Below are positions 55,701 to 64,000 of a DNA stretch of 64,000 bases, in pieces. The notes beneath the pieces are model-generated. The model was not told where the DNA came from. It saw only the letters and a program-made list of their open reading frames with translations, and searched no databases. Origin of the DNA: Thraustochytrium sp. TN22 (lineage: Eukaryota > Sar > Bigyra > Thraustochytrida > Thraustochytriidae). Both the position numbers and the translations under genes were made by a program. Every line of letters starts with the position of its first letter. Within the stretch, counting starts at the first letter, position 1. The stretch is from assembly GCA_013306675.1 (NCBI GenBank), contig JABLUY010000039.1, positions 1-64,000 of the forward strand. Reading direction: 5' to 3'.

Positions 55701-55928
55701 ACGACGGGCCCCAAGGCGACCGCCAGCGGTCCCGGCACGCCCGGCACGGCCAGGTCGCGCAGGCCGCCCTCCGTGGCGCGCCTTGACTGCTCCACGCCCA
55801 CTTCGGTGCGCTCCGACGCCACCATCCTCTCGCCGGCCTCGGCGCGCAGCACGCCCCGTACGCAGCTCGAGGCTCCTCGCACGCCTCTTGGGGCGGATGA
55901 TGTCGACCTCTTTGATGGCGAAGAGTGA
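52704..55928 (+). CDS. kinesin-14-like motor with N-terminal PDZ-like domain
   Basis: A 1074-residue protein. The Gln-rich low-complexity N-terminus has a short coiled coil. A PDZ-like domain follows at about 241-337 (LCAVLGLVVERDEHMHGRLV, then SGHVGVDDMLIGIRGHPM). A coiled-coil neck ends in LLNTLIDLKGAIRVFVRVRP, the kinesin-14 type neck-motor junction, implying minus-end movement. The motor (about 439-810) has P-loop GQTGSGKT (about 528), switch I NDRSSRSH and switch II DLAGSE, so it should hydrolyse ATP. A second coiled coil (about 825-960) and a Ser/Thr/Pro-rich tail follow, so the motor is central rather than C-terminal as in typical kinesin-14. Confidence 0.88.
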   Translation: MQLSRQLFKKTKSWRQRQAPAPGSTEAARYSSAEEDGEPVDGAVALKMAAAQKQQQQQQQEEEGKAGDAMALPAPPPFKGSKKQQKKQQQQQQILLESDESDAEPEEVSREMIDAQTEGSLAQVAAMEKRLEWLESERVRLLQMSRNQSSRRLSAQQKQKAAQQQQQQQQENQNENQNENERRRGNSKQRRGTRKPAGGKRALQAQQAQQQQEESGSSASAGRARRSLDGKGVWERAEKYFNVTVTVRPEELEGQSRLCAVLGLVVERDEHMHGRLVIREFVRDENGNPRAIERSGHVGVDDMLIGIRGHPMRSEADLNAAMKRIPESGELTLDFARLLSKQVAKGDPESLEIATGRIHFLEKELEYARSEYARLDIGALESLEAMLQDSRGQNARLEKDLSKLRVIEQEWLADQDLRLRFERKARECRKLLNTLIDLKGAIRVFVRVRPPKIDDLSQVDANKTVLKFPENRMLALSDADTADVPPEKTWEFDAVFDMASTQTQVYAEVEPLVYSVVDGHNACVFAYGQTGSGKTYTMDGPENDRGVWFRATATLFGLLDQRRTETPEYESVSFTVKVSVLEIYKERVRDLLALDARETGALLDDGPDDEDAPADPRADPTALDILQDPKSGYVYVQNAVEEVVTNAADLHEIVERGKQMRKVGVTNMNDRSSRSHMILLVSLTTAVWDAGTESGPPKQLTRSKLQLIDLAGSERAANVPNGERLRETCSINKSLSALGDVMHALQENSEDARHIPFRNSKLTSLLRDSLGGNAKTLMIVQVSPQKRQMMETIRSLDFAQRVGKICLAANDPRNALARGAKADQLARLKKENADLSAETAKLKQRVVALKQTLDEERIAKQAQSISLRNLQSATETERRAASRAQSDLQAQIDTLQAQLRDLSAGVAKGQQDDRDRDDASATGSSSDAASLAELTQLRGRHAELRRKYKEAQQRLEALEKAKSTSTPRQRSAAAAARGPSTLSKARRVGTPAATAARTPTTGPKATASGPGTPGTARSRRPPSVARLDCSTPTSVRSDATILSPASARSTPRTQLEAPRTPLGADDVDLFDGEE

Positions 55929-56526
55929 TCGCAGCAAGCTCGAGCTCTACCTTTGGTTCGCCCGCCTCAGGCGCCTGCTTGCGCTTGTCTGGCCTGGCCT
56001 GCATGCTAGGCCCAGCTAGCTTCGCTAGCGGGCTACCTGCTGATTTTGTCTTCATTTGATTTGGCCATTCTTTTGGAATTTGATGATGATGTCGCCGATG
56101 CAAACGCCAAGCGCGCTTTCTCGATTTCGCCACCGCCACAACCACAAACCTAAGGGTCAAGTGTTGCTTGAGGGTCGAGTGTCGTCTGCGCTCGTTGTTG
56201 TCCTCAAGGTGCCGTCTTCCGTCTTCAGACTTGCCGCAACAACGAAAATGAAACCTCGCTGTCACGTGTTGGTTCAACAACGTCTGCCGCAACATGGACG
56301 CTCTGCTCTTTGCTCTCTTCGCTTCTTCTGTTACCACAGTGACTACCTTTGCTAAAAACAACTTCTTACACACGGAAGAGTTGTGCATGAGAGGCCAAAC
56401 GTGCCAGACTGCTGCACAAGATGTTTGCGATGGCGTGGCGTTGGTCGGTCTCGCCTTTGGCCTTTCGCTCTCTTGCTCCACTCTAACGTAGCTACTAGCT
56501 AGCTAGCTCGCTAGCTAGCTAGCTAG
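55929..56526. other. convergent 3' spacer, AT-richer
   Basis: Lies between the kinesin and histidine-kinase genes. Contains a perfect hairpin at 56015-56029 and a long (CTAG)n tract at 56489-56532; short ORFs look random. Confidence 0.55.
56015..56029. repeat. GCTAGC hairpin
   Basis: GCTAGC-TTC-GCTAGC, a perfect inverted repeat about 90 nt after the kinesin stop codon; possibly a 3'-end element. Confidence 0.5.
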
Positions 56527-56532
56527 CTAGCT
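56489..56532. repeat. (CTAG)n tract at the histidine-kinase 3' end
   Basis: About ten AGCT/CTAG units, one interrupted. The TAG stop of the minus-strand kinase gene is part of the tract. Confidence 0.8.
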
Positions 56533-58296
56533 GGAGCCGGGGCGCAGAATCTTGAGTAGATCCTGGCGGCGAATGGGCTTGGAAAGGTAGAGGTCAAAGC
56601 CATCGGGCATGTTGCTCTCCTTGGTGGCCGAGAGACCGCAGATGAACTGGCGGCTGTCGGGACGGTTGAGGCCCTCCCAGCGGCGGAACTGGCGCACGCA
56701 GACATCGCCGTTCATGACAGGCATGAGTTTGTCGCAGAGGACGAGCGTGTAGGGCCGCTTCTTGAGAGCTTCGAGGCCCTCGGCGCCATTACTGGCGCAA
56801 TGCACCTCGTACGAGAGATTCTCGAGCTGCTTGGTGAGAAGCTTCTGCTGCACCTCTTCGTCCTCAATAACAAGCACGCGCTTGAGCTCCATGTTGGCGA
56901 GCGAGCGCTCGGGCTTCTTCTGAAAGTACGGAAGCACATCGGTCGTGGGCAGACGCGCGCGCTTGCGGCGCTGCAGCGTGTTGCGCAGGTACTGCGGGCC
57001 GGCACGGCAGGTGGCCTCCTTCTCCGTGACCTTGTAGGGGACCTCGAACCAAAAGACTGAGCCACGGCCGCCCTCCTCGTTGGGGCGGTAGCCGCACTGG
57101 CCGCCCAGCGCGTGAATCTTGGCGGCCACCATGTAGAGGCCGAAGCCGTTGTAGCCCGGGCAGCGCGTGTTAACCTGGTACAGCAGAGCGCGGTGCTCAG
57201 GGCGAACGCCACGACCCGTGTCGCGCACTTCGAAGCGCAGCATGGCTGCGTCCGTGTCCTCGCCCTCGCCCTCGGCGGGAGCGGCCGCCTCGCCACCCCT
57301 GCGCACGATGCAGACGCGCACATGCACCTCGTCGCCAGGGCCAGAGAAGCGGCGCGCGTTGCCGATGAGTTTGAGCATGGCCGAGAGGATCCAGCGCGGG
57401 TCAGTGAGGCAAATCTTGACGCTCGCGTCGAGGTCAAACTCCGGCATGCAGCTACCTGCCGAGAGCTCCTGCTGCTGCGAGCCAGCATTGGCGTCGCCGG
57501 ACGCCGAGTGGTAGCGCAGAGCGAACTGCACGCGCTCCATGGTCCAGTAAATGTTCGTGGGCTGCGCAATGGGCCTGAAGAGCGTCTCGCTGTGGCACGC
57601 CAGGCCATCGTACATATCCGTGACGATGACGTGCAGGCTGTCCATGGCGCTCAGCGCCAGCTCTGTCATGGACCCGAACTCCGACATGCGCGACTCCCAC
57701 ATCGACTTGATCTCCTGGCCGCGCGTCGGCGACCGCGGGGTCATAAGCTCTGAGCCGGCATCTGACGCCGACGCCAGAGGCAGCTCCAGGTCCGATTCGT
57801 AGTCCTTCGACTCCTCGATGCCTAGCGTCCAGTCCTGCACCAGGCCGGCCATGGCCTCCACGGACAGAATGATGCCCTGCACCGGGTTGTTGAGCATGTG
57901 CTCCACGTGCTTCAGGTACCGCTCGCGGAAGGAAGCGAAGAGCCGGTCACGCTCCAGCTCTGCCTCGGCCTCTTCGCGCAAGTTGCGCTCCTCCTCCACT
58001 TGCCGCCTGAGCTTGAGAATCTCATGGTCCAGCGCCGACATTCGCGCCTTCTCGCTGTTGGTGCGCGCCCGCCGCACGGGGCCGCGCCCGGCCGACGCCG
58101 CGTTCAGCAGCACGAGCAGGCCGCACGAGATCATCACGCGGACGTCCAGCAGCCTACCGCCGGCCGCCTCGTCCGCGCCCACAATCACCCACCCGAGCAC
58201 CACGCTCACGAACATCATTGCCAAGGGTCCCGTCGCCTTTTGCGTCAGGTCCTCCCACCGCGCGGTCCTCGCCAGCGCTGCCGAGGCCGCCTCCAT
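56527..58296 (-). CDS. hybrid sensor histidine kinase with receiver domain
   Basis: A 589-residue protein. Two membrane helices near the N-terminus (about 23-41 and 51-68) with a very short loop, then a coiled coil (about 87-120). A divergent phosphoacceptor helix (VEHMLNNPVQGI, His133) replaces the usual HELRTPL. The ATPase domain has N-box IGNARR, G1 DTGRGVRPE and G2 NGFGLYMVAAK. The C-terminal receiver has the acidic pair (VIEDEE), phosphoacceptor Asp522 in LVLCDKLMPVMNG and Lys573 in LSKPIRR. Autophosphorylation and transfer to Asp522 are expected, but no separate input domain is visible, so the signal is unknown. The TAG stop lies in a (CTAG)n tract. Confidence 0.88.
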   Translation of the reverse strand: MEAASAALARTARWEDLTQKATGPLAMMFVSVVLGWVIVGADEAAGGRLLDVRVMISCGLLVLLNAASAGRGPVRRARTNSEKARMSALDHEILKLRRQVEEERNLREEAEAELERDRLFASFRERYLKHVEHMLNNPVQGIILSVEAMAGLVQDWTLGIEESKDYESDLELPLASASDAGSELMTPRSPTRGQEIKSMWESRMSEFGSMTELALSAMDSLHVIVTDMYDGLACHSETLFRPIAQPTNIYWTMERVQFALRYHSASGDANAGSQQQELSAGSCMPEFDLDASVKICLTDPRWILSAMLKLIGNARRFSGPGDEVHVRVCIVRRGGEAAAPAEGEGEDTDAAMLRFEVRDTGRGVRPEHRALLYQVNTRCPGYNGFGLYMVAAKIHALGGQCGYRPNEEGGRGSVFWFEVPYKVTEKEATCRAGPQYLRNTLQRRKRARLPTTDVLPYFQKKPERSLANMELKRVLVIEDEEVQQKLLTKQLENLSYEVHCASNGAEGLEALKKRPYTLVLCDKLMPVMNGDVCVRQFRRWEGLNRPDSRQFICGLSATKESNMPDGFDLYLSKPIRRQDLLKILRPGSS

Positions 58297-60032
58297 CCTG
58301 GCTGTCTGCGCGTGGATGGTCCGAGTCGCGCCGGGTCGAGTCCACCCTCTCCAGGTCGCCGCCGAAGGCCGCCGCCGCCGCCGCCGCCACGGCTGGCACT
58401 CGCTCTTGCGACCTCGCGCGCTAGCCAGCGACCGACTGATCGACCGATCGATCGATCGGTCGTTCGATTGATCGCGCGCGCGATGGGGTTCTGTTGCTTG
58501 CCCTTCTCGAGCGAGGGCCTATTGTCGCCGGAGGGGAGGAGGGGCGTACTCCACCCACTCCTAGGCGGCCTCGTAGTCGCCGCCGTAGGCGGACCCAGCT
58601 GGTAGTCGCCGCGCGTGGGCGAGGCAGTTGGCGCAGGCGCTTCGCCTCCGGCCTCCGGCCTCCGGCTTGCCTTGCCTCGCCTCGCCTCGCTCGTTTCGCC
58701 TCGCCTCGCCTGGCCTGGCCTGGCCTGACTCGGCCTGGCGTGGAAGGGGTTTGCTTGCTTTGTGGTTTCTTCTGCAATGCAGTGCAGTGCAGTGCAGTGC
58801 AGCAGTGCATGCAATGCAAGGCGAGGCGAGGCAGGCCGGCAAGGCAACCAAGGACCAAGCTGAGGCGACGATTGGCAAAGGAGAGCAGGCTACTGGCCCT
58901 GTCCAGCGGCAGGCTGCTGGACTCGGGGCGAGTCCCGACCGCCTGCGCGCGACGCGCGCGTCAGGAACACAGCAACCACGCTCCAAGAGTCGCAGACCGA
59001 GGTCGGGGCGGGGTTAGGCCTAGGGGAAACGAGAGGCGCAAGGCGACTCGGAGACGACAGCCAACGGAAGGAAGAATAGATGAAGGACAGTAGGAAGGTC
59101 CTCGGTCGTCCTCGCAGCGACGTTGCGACGGGGTAGCTCGAGGCCGACACAGTGGATCGCGCGCGCGCGCAGCTGGCCGGCGCGGCGCCCTTCTGCGCGC
59201 AGCTGCGCGCTGCGCGCAGCTTCGCGCGCGAACTCCGCGCTCCAAGGCCAACTCCAGTAAGGGCGGCCAAGGACTCGTTCGCCCCGCCAACGGACCCACA
59301 GTGTGGGGGGGGGACCTTCGACCAGCACCGCACAACACACTGCCTGCCTGAGCAGGGATCGTTGGCTTCATGCCTTGGCGTGCTACTTGCGGTCTGTTTT
59401 GCGGTCTGAAACGTACGGGACGAATTGGAGCAAGGAGCAAGACGACAAGCTTGAGAAGCACGTAGTGAGGGAAATCCTCGATGCAACGGCGGCAGCCTGG
59501 CTTTGTGCGCGGAGGCCGATCAGAACTGGGACATGATGTGGTGTTCGGTTGCGCGCCTCGTTGCGCGCATCGTTCGCAAAGAGAAGCAATGATGGCTGCT
59601 GGCTGGCCGGCCTGCCAGGCTCGCGATCAGTTGGTGCTGCCGGGTGTCTCTGACTCTGTGTGCTCCGGACCCTCCCCAAGATAAACGATAGGCTTTGAGG
59701 GTTCCCACGGCGAGACCTTGTTAGCTCGCTGGGTAAACCATTTTTGTATGCAGCGCAGTACTCAAAGAGGCGGTGGCAAAGATGGCGTGCAGGGCAGCGA
59801 GCGCAGTGCTGCGCTCACCTCTTCCACGAGGTGGGGTCCAGTTGGTGGCACGTCGAGCTTCTCCCGGCTGGCCGGGAGCGCGTGACTCGGCGCGAGCAGA
59901 GCAGGCTTGTTCGTACCTTTTCTTCATTTTCGATTCGGGATACCTGACCTGGTATGCCGCAAGGCGCGAAGGCAAACAAAGAAACATTGGTGGTAACTAC
60001 AGACAGACAGTTGCAAAGGCGTCTTGACTGCT
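58297..60032. other. 1.7-kb spacer with microsatellites
   Basis: Contains a GATC tract (58436-58475), a GCCTC/GCCTG pentamer tract (58672-58730) and a GCAGT tract (58777-58802). No gene or RNA recognised; long frames here come from the repeats. Confidence 0.55.
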
Positions 60033-61616
60033 TCAAGCACGCGGCTTGACACGGAGCTTGAGCTCAATGTAAGAGCGCATGAGATCATCCAGCACAGCGT
60101 CCGGAAGCCACTTGGCCGCGCCGTAGACCGCTGCGTCCCCTTGGACTTCTTCGCCGGGCTTCATGGGGCGAGCCGCCTCGGCCGCGCAGGCCTTGAGCGC
60201 GGCGAGCCAGTCGTCCAGCACGCGAAAGTGCTGCTCGCCGATGCAGATCTGCATGAGAGGCGGATTTTGCGACGTGAAGCAGGACCAACCGCGCTTCTCC
60301 ATGAGCGACGCCACACGGTAAATGTCCACCTTCTCGCTGGCGAGGGGCACGATGGCCAGGTCTGAGCGGACAGCCACGCGCAGCTCGGGTACCTCGTCCT
60401 GCACGAAACGCTCCACACGGCGGTGCAGTCCGTCAAAGCGCGCCGCGTAGTCGCGGTAGCCGTCGGCGCCAATGTAAAGCATGGTGGCCCAGGCCGCAGC
60501 GACGACCGCGCCGCTGCGCGAGCCCTGCAGCGTCGGCGTCACGTAGAGCGAGAGGCCCGAGGTCACCGGGTGGAAGGTCCGCCGGCGCAGCTGCGCGTCC
60601 GCGAAGCACACCACCGAGCAGCCCTTGCAGCTAAAGCCGTACTTGTGCACGTCCGTGCTGATGCTGGTGACGCCATCGACGGCGAAGTCGAAGCCGCGCT
60701 TGAAGAGCCCCGCGCGCTGCAGACCGCTCAGGTAGAAGCCGCCCAGGCAGTTGTCCACGTGCAGCCCGATGCCGCGCGGGCGCACGAGCGCGGCCAGGTC
60801 CTCAATGGGATCCACCGTGCCAAACGCGAAGCTCGGCGCGCTCGCGTACACTGCCACGGTGCGCGCGCACAGCTGCGGTTCCACGAGCGCCGGTGTCAGC
60901 GTCAGCGTGTTCGGGTCCGCGGCCACCTTGACCAGGTCCACGTCCAGGTAGTAGCATGCCTTGTCCAGGGCGCCGTGCGCCGAGGTGGCTGCCACGATCT
61001 TGGGCTTGCCTGCCAGTCCGCGCTCGCGCGCCTGCTCGCGGTAGGCGAGCACAGCCAGGTAAATGGACTCCGAGCCGCCGCTCGTGAGGAGCCCGCAGGC
61101 GCCACGGTCCGCACCGTGCAGCATATCCACGCACATCTGAACGATCTCCGCCTCGAACTTGCGCGCCGACCGGAAGACGCCCGGGAAGAGCGCGTTGCTG
61201 TTGGCGAAGAGCGACCACACGCGCGTCTGCAGGCGCTCCAGCTCCCCGCCGGACGTCACCTCGTGATAGATCCCGGCCCACTTCTTGCCGGTCTCAAAGT
61301 CGTCCGCGCGCGCCAGCGCCTCCGCCTCGGCAGCCACGTCCTCGGCCGTGCGGCCCTGCGCCGGCAGCGTCATGTTCGCGCGCGGGTCACCGTCGCCCAG
61401 CATCTTGGCCTCCAGCTTTTCCACCTCCTGCGCCACCTGCGCCTGCACGGCGTCGCCGAGCCCGGGCACGCGCTTCGCGCCTTCCAGCGCCGCGCCCAGC
61501 GCGTCCTTGAGCACCGCACGCAGGCCTGCGGCCCGCACGCGCCGCCACAGGCGCACCACCGCCACGGCCAGCAGCGCGTGCTCCAGGGCGTGCAGCACCA
61601 TCATCGCCTTGGCCAT
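60033..61616 (-). CDS. SPL: sphingosine-1-phosphate lyase
   Basis: A 527-residue PLP enzyme of the endoplasmic reticulum. It cleaves sphingoid-base phosphates to a fatty aldehyde and phosphoethanolamine, the exit step of sphingolipid breakdown. The N-terminal hydrophobic helix (about 5-24, LHALEHALLAVAVVRLW) is the usual membrane anchor. PLP-fold landmarks are GLLTSGGSES (175-184), the cofactor Asp288 in LHVDNCLGGF and Lys325 in STDVHKYGF, the Schiff-base lysine. The length is slightly below the animal enzyme (about 570), mainly from a shorter N-terminus. The start ATG at 61616 gives the anchor. A full-length, intact enzyme is predicted. Confidence 0.92.
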   Translation of the reverse strand: MAKAMMVLHALEHALLAVAVVRLWRRVRAAGLRAVLKDALGAALEGAKRVPGLGDAVQAQVAQEVEKLEAKMLGDGDPRANMTLPAQGRTAEDVAAEAEALARADDFETGKKWAGIYHEVTSGGELERLQTRVWSLFANSNALFPGVFRSARKFEAEIVQMCVDMLHGADRGACGLLTSGGSESIYLAVLAYREQARERGLAGKPKIVAATSAHGALDKACYYLDVDLVKVAADPNTLTLTPALVEPQLCARTVAVYASAPSFAFGTVDPIEDLAALVRPRGIGLHVDNCLGGFYLSGLQRAGLFKRGFDFAVDGVTSISTDVHKYGFSCKGCSVVCFADAQLRRRTFHPVTSGLSLYVTPTLQGSRSGAVVAAAWATMLYIGADGYRDYAARFDGLHRRVERFVQDEVPELRVAVRSDLAIVPLASEKVDIYRVASLMEKRGWSCFTSQNPPLMQICIGEQHFRVLDDWLAALKACAAEAARPMKPGEEVQGDAAVYGAAKWLPDAVLDDLMRSYIELKLRVKPRA

Positions 61617-63305
61617 CTTCCCGCCTCCGACCCTTGCGTGCCGCTCTCGCTTCGTCTTTGATCGCGGTCTGCACTTCGTTCAGGGTCGGTCTCTCTCGCT
61701 TTCTCGCGGCCTGCGTCCTTGACACTGTTCACACCCTGCATCATCCCCTTGGCGCGAGCCAGGAACTAACCCGGCGAACCGGGCCGCCTATCGGCTGCGC
61801 GGCGCGCTGCAGGGGCTCGCGTCCTTGCGCCTGGTCAGCCCTTGCCACCCGTGCTGGGCTGCTGCGAGCCGCGCAAGCTTAGCTCGCGCGCCCGAGACCG
61901 CTGTACGTCCGGATACCTCGAACCACGGTCCCCGAACGAGGCCCACTGGGAAACGCACTGATGATGAGCACTTGTACTAACAGTAAGAAGACTCCAAGAC
62001 CGTCGCGGTTACCGACGCGGTAGTAGTCCGAGACCCGCTGCGAGCGCAGGCTGCGCGGCGCTGGCACCACGCTGGCACGACTAGCTAGGCTAGAGCCCGG
62101 GCGTCTGAATGATGCGGGGCCTTGCGAAGACGGTGCCTGCGAGCGAGCTCTTTGTGAGCGCACGAGAGACGATCGAACCCGTGCGATGAGGCCAGCAAGG
62201 ACGCCTCGACGCGGTCAGCCCTGCCAGTGGTTGCTGGTAGATCAGCTCCTCTCCTACTAGTAGCCAGCACTGCGAGCAGTGAGGTGCGCGTGACGTGCAC
62301 GTCTTCGAAGCGTCGTGAAAAAAAAGATGATCTGTGATCAGAGGATTGAACGCGAGACCAAGGTCAAGCGCGCTCCTAGCCGCAGAGGGCGAGGCACGCA
62401 TGGTTATTGAGGAGGTGGTGGCGAGCATGGAGGCCGTGGCAGGACTGGCGGTCGGCGCGGAGGTCTGCACGTCTTCGTAGAATTGTGAAAAAGGAGTTGT
62501 CCGACACAAGAGTGGCGACCGCCCAGTCATCTACCGATCCTTCCATTAGATCCACGCGGTCATGGCACGATCTTCAAGTTCTACGAACCGTTCGAGTCGC
62601 TCACAGCCAGCCGTCCGGTATGGCTTTGGTGCTGCACCCGCTGCGCACTGTCCCAACCACTCCCTCGCTCGGTGCCACGTGTAGTTCATGTGCGAGCCAC
62701 CTCTCGCGGCCCCAGCTTGGTGTGGTGTCCGAGCGGCGAGCAGCACGACCTGGCAGAGCGAAGGATGCGGAGCAATCGCTTGCACTCTTCGCGACTCGCA
62801 GAGAGATGCTGCAAAGTTGCGGCGGGCTTCACTGTCAGTTCAGCTGCGCAAAGGACTGACCTCGACGTCGCTCCCGACCGCGTCACAGTCCTCTCCATGT
62901 CATCTCACGGCTTCGTCAAGCGTCGACTTCTCCAAATCCTCCGCGGTTCGGTTCCACTCGCTGCCATGCCATCGGTCTCGAAATACATGGCGAAGCCCAG
63001 AGCGCCGCGCCGCTGGCCGCCGCGCGCGACGAGCCACGGCGCGGCCCGGGCTGCGCTGACAGTGACGACGGTTTCGGGACCCTTGCATTTTCACCACTGC
63101 ACGACTCGGACTCGGACTCCTGACTCCTGAGGCACGGAGCTCAAGTGTCGCAGAAGTCGAAGCCGCCGCTCGCCGCGCAGCGCAGCGCAGCGCAGCGCAG
63201 CGCGGCGGCGCGCCGCGCGGCTTGGGCGGAGGAGAGCAGGCGCGGCGGCCAGGCGGCCGGCGCTGGCGCTGCGGCGAGCCGCAGCTCCGGCCGGGCCTGG
63301 CCGCC
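61617..63305. other. 1.7-kb spacer
   Basis: No gene seen. A diverged direct repeat (TGCACGTCTTCG plus GTGAAAAA) occurs at about 62297 and 62466. A CGCAG tract lies at about 63176-63202, shortly before the next start. Confidence 0.5.
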
Positions 63306-64000
63306 ATGAGCGGCGTGCAGCCGCTGGCGCTGCGCGAGGCGACGCGCGAGGAGCTGCACGCCGTGGCGCGCGCCGGCGGGCGGCAGGAGCTGCCCAAGGC
63401 GGTGCAGGCGATGAAGCGCGCAGACACGGTGTGCAGGTTCTGCGGCGTCTCGTACCTGATCTTCAACGAGTTCAAGGACATCGAGAAGCAGCTGGCCGCG
63501 GCGCGCGAGGAGCTGGCGGCCGCCGCGGCCCGCGAGCAGACGGCGGCCAACAACGTGCAGGAGCGCATCGAGCAAGCCGTGCAGGAGCGCGGCGCGGCGC
63601 TGGAGCGCGAGCTGGCGGCGCAGGCCAAGGCGCACGAGGAGCGCGGGCGCGCTGTCGCGGACCGCGCGGACAGGCAGCGCCTGGCGCTCCAGCGCCAGGT
63701 GGCGCGGCTCGCGCGGCTCGCAGGCGCGCTGCGCGGCGAGAACGACGCGCTGCGCGGCGCCGTCAAGCGCGAGCTGCGCGCGCAGGAGTCCAGAATGCGC
63801 GGCGCCTTGCAGGCTGCGGCGGACAGGGCCCGCGCGCTGGAGGACGGCGCCGGCCTGGAGCGCGAGCGCGCCGAAGACCTGGCGCAGGCGCTGCAGGGGC
63901 TGCAGCGCCGCCTCGCGGCGCAGCAGGCGCAGGCCCGCGAGGACGTGGAGCGATCTCAGGCACAGGCCTCCTCCCGCCTCGCGCGCCTGCGCGAGCAGCA
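63306..64000 (+). CDS. LEKR1-like coiled-coil protein, 5' part
   Basis: Open to the window edge, with 231 full codons read from the ATG at 63306. After about 40 residues comes a compact motif, DTVCRFCGVSYLIFNEFK, with a CxxC at residues 43 and 46. It closely recalls the N-terminal VCKYCGVSYLILHEFK that I remember from LEKR1-type proteins. Everything after it (from about 58) is a continuous Ala/Arg/Glu/Gln-rich coiled coil. The CxxC motif may bind zinc. The function is poorly known. The 3' end lies outside the window. Confidence 0.6.
   Translation, partial: MSGVQPLALREATREELHAVARAGGRQELPKAVQAMKRADTVCRFCGVSYLIFNEFKDIEKQLAAAREELAAAAAREQTAANNVQERIEQAVQERGAALERELAAQAKAHEERGRAVADRADRQRLALQRQVARLARLAGALRGENDALRGAVKRELRAQESRMRGALQAAADRARALEDGAGLERERAEDLAQALQGLQRRLAAQQAQAREDVERSQAQASSRLARLREQ

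Noticed and set aside
55504-56481. 325-codon minus-strand ORF across the kinesin 3' end and spacer
   Set aside because: The part over the kinesin is a shadow and the spacer part has no domain or composition of a real protein.
60423-61661. 412-codon plus-strand ORF opposite sphingosine-1-phosphate lyase
   Set aside because: Shadow of an intact enzyme gene on the other strand.

Overview
This window looks like nuclear DNA of a GC-rich unicellular eukaryote with few introns. The evidence is long single-exon genes of eukaryotic families (kinesin-14, CFAP69, an F-box protein, a UBX protein, SDHAF1), two spliceosomal introns with GT..AG ends, a peroxisomal -SKL tail, Pol III-type tRNA genes and no operons. 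CFAP69 and an LEKR1-like coiled-coil protein point to a flagellated cell. A diaminopimelate-route DapA together with a fluoride exporter fits a stramenopile; a thraustochytrid-like protist is my best guess, but the lineage is inference. High GC at third positions produces very long antisense shadow ORFs almost everywhere, and these are left out.

Layout. 0-2 kb: the 3' part of a WD40 gene with almost identical blades, then a decayed TIR-like gene. 2.5-4.9 kb: a peroxisomal kinase/acyl-CoA dehydrogenase fusion (ACAD10/11 type, minus). 5.3-6.5 kb: two identical tRNA-Thr(CGU) genes flanking minisatellites. 7-9.8 kb: CFAP69 with an EF-hand loop, followed by a duplicated and broken copy of its tail. 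10.2-11.9 kb: cystathionine beta-synthase with an 8-nt first coding exon. 12.4-23.2 kb: three head-to-tail paralogues built of 42-residue armadillo-like repeats. 23.6-25.1 kb: a beta-propeller lactonase (minus). 25.1-27.4 kb: simple repeats and a decayed repeat array. 27.4-30.3 kb: a fluoride exporter and a quinone-oxidoreductase-type dehydrogenase.

30.5-40.7 kb: a compact, intronless block holding a small membrane protein, a DXD-type glycosyltransferase, a Gln-rich membrane protein, a nuclease-kinase of Crinkler type, an unknown protein, a membrane-anchored subtilase, another small membrane protein and an MSV199/KilA-N-like protein. It may be an old giant-virus-derived island; no capsid or polymerase gene is visible, so this is tentative.

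40.8-64 kb: UBX protein, F-box protein (one intron), SDHAF1, a mitochondrial polyprenyl diphosphate synthase (COQ1 type), DapA, a collagen-like membrane protein with GLG1-type Cys-rich repeats, a kinesin-14 with an N-terminal PDZ-like domain, a hybrid histidine kinase, sphingosine-1-phosphate lyase and the 5' part of an LEKR1-like coiled-coil gene. The genes are mostly unrelated housekeeping loci separated by 0.2-2 kb spacers with microsatellites. The exceptions are the ARM-repeat cluster and the possible virus-like island.
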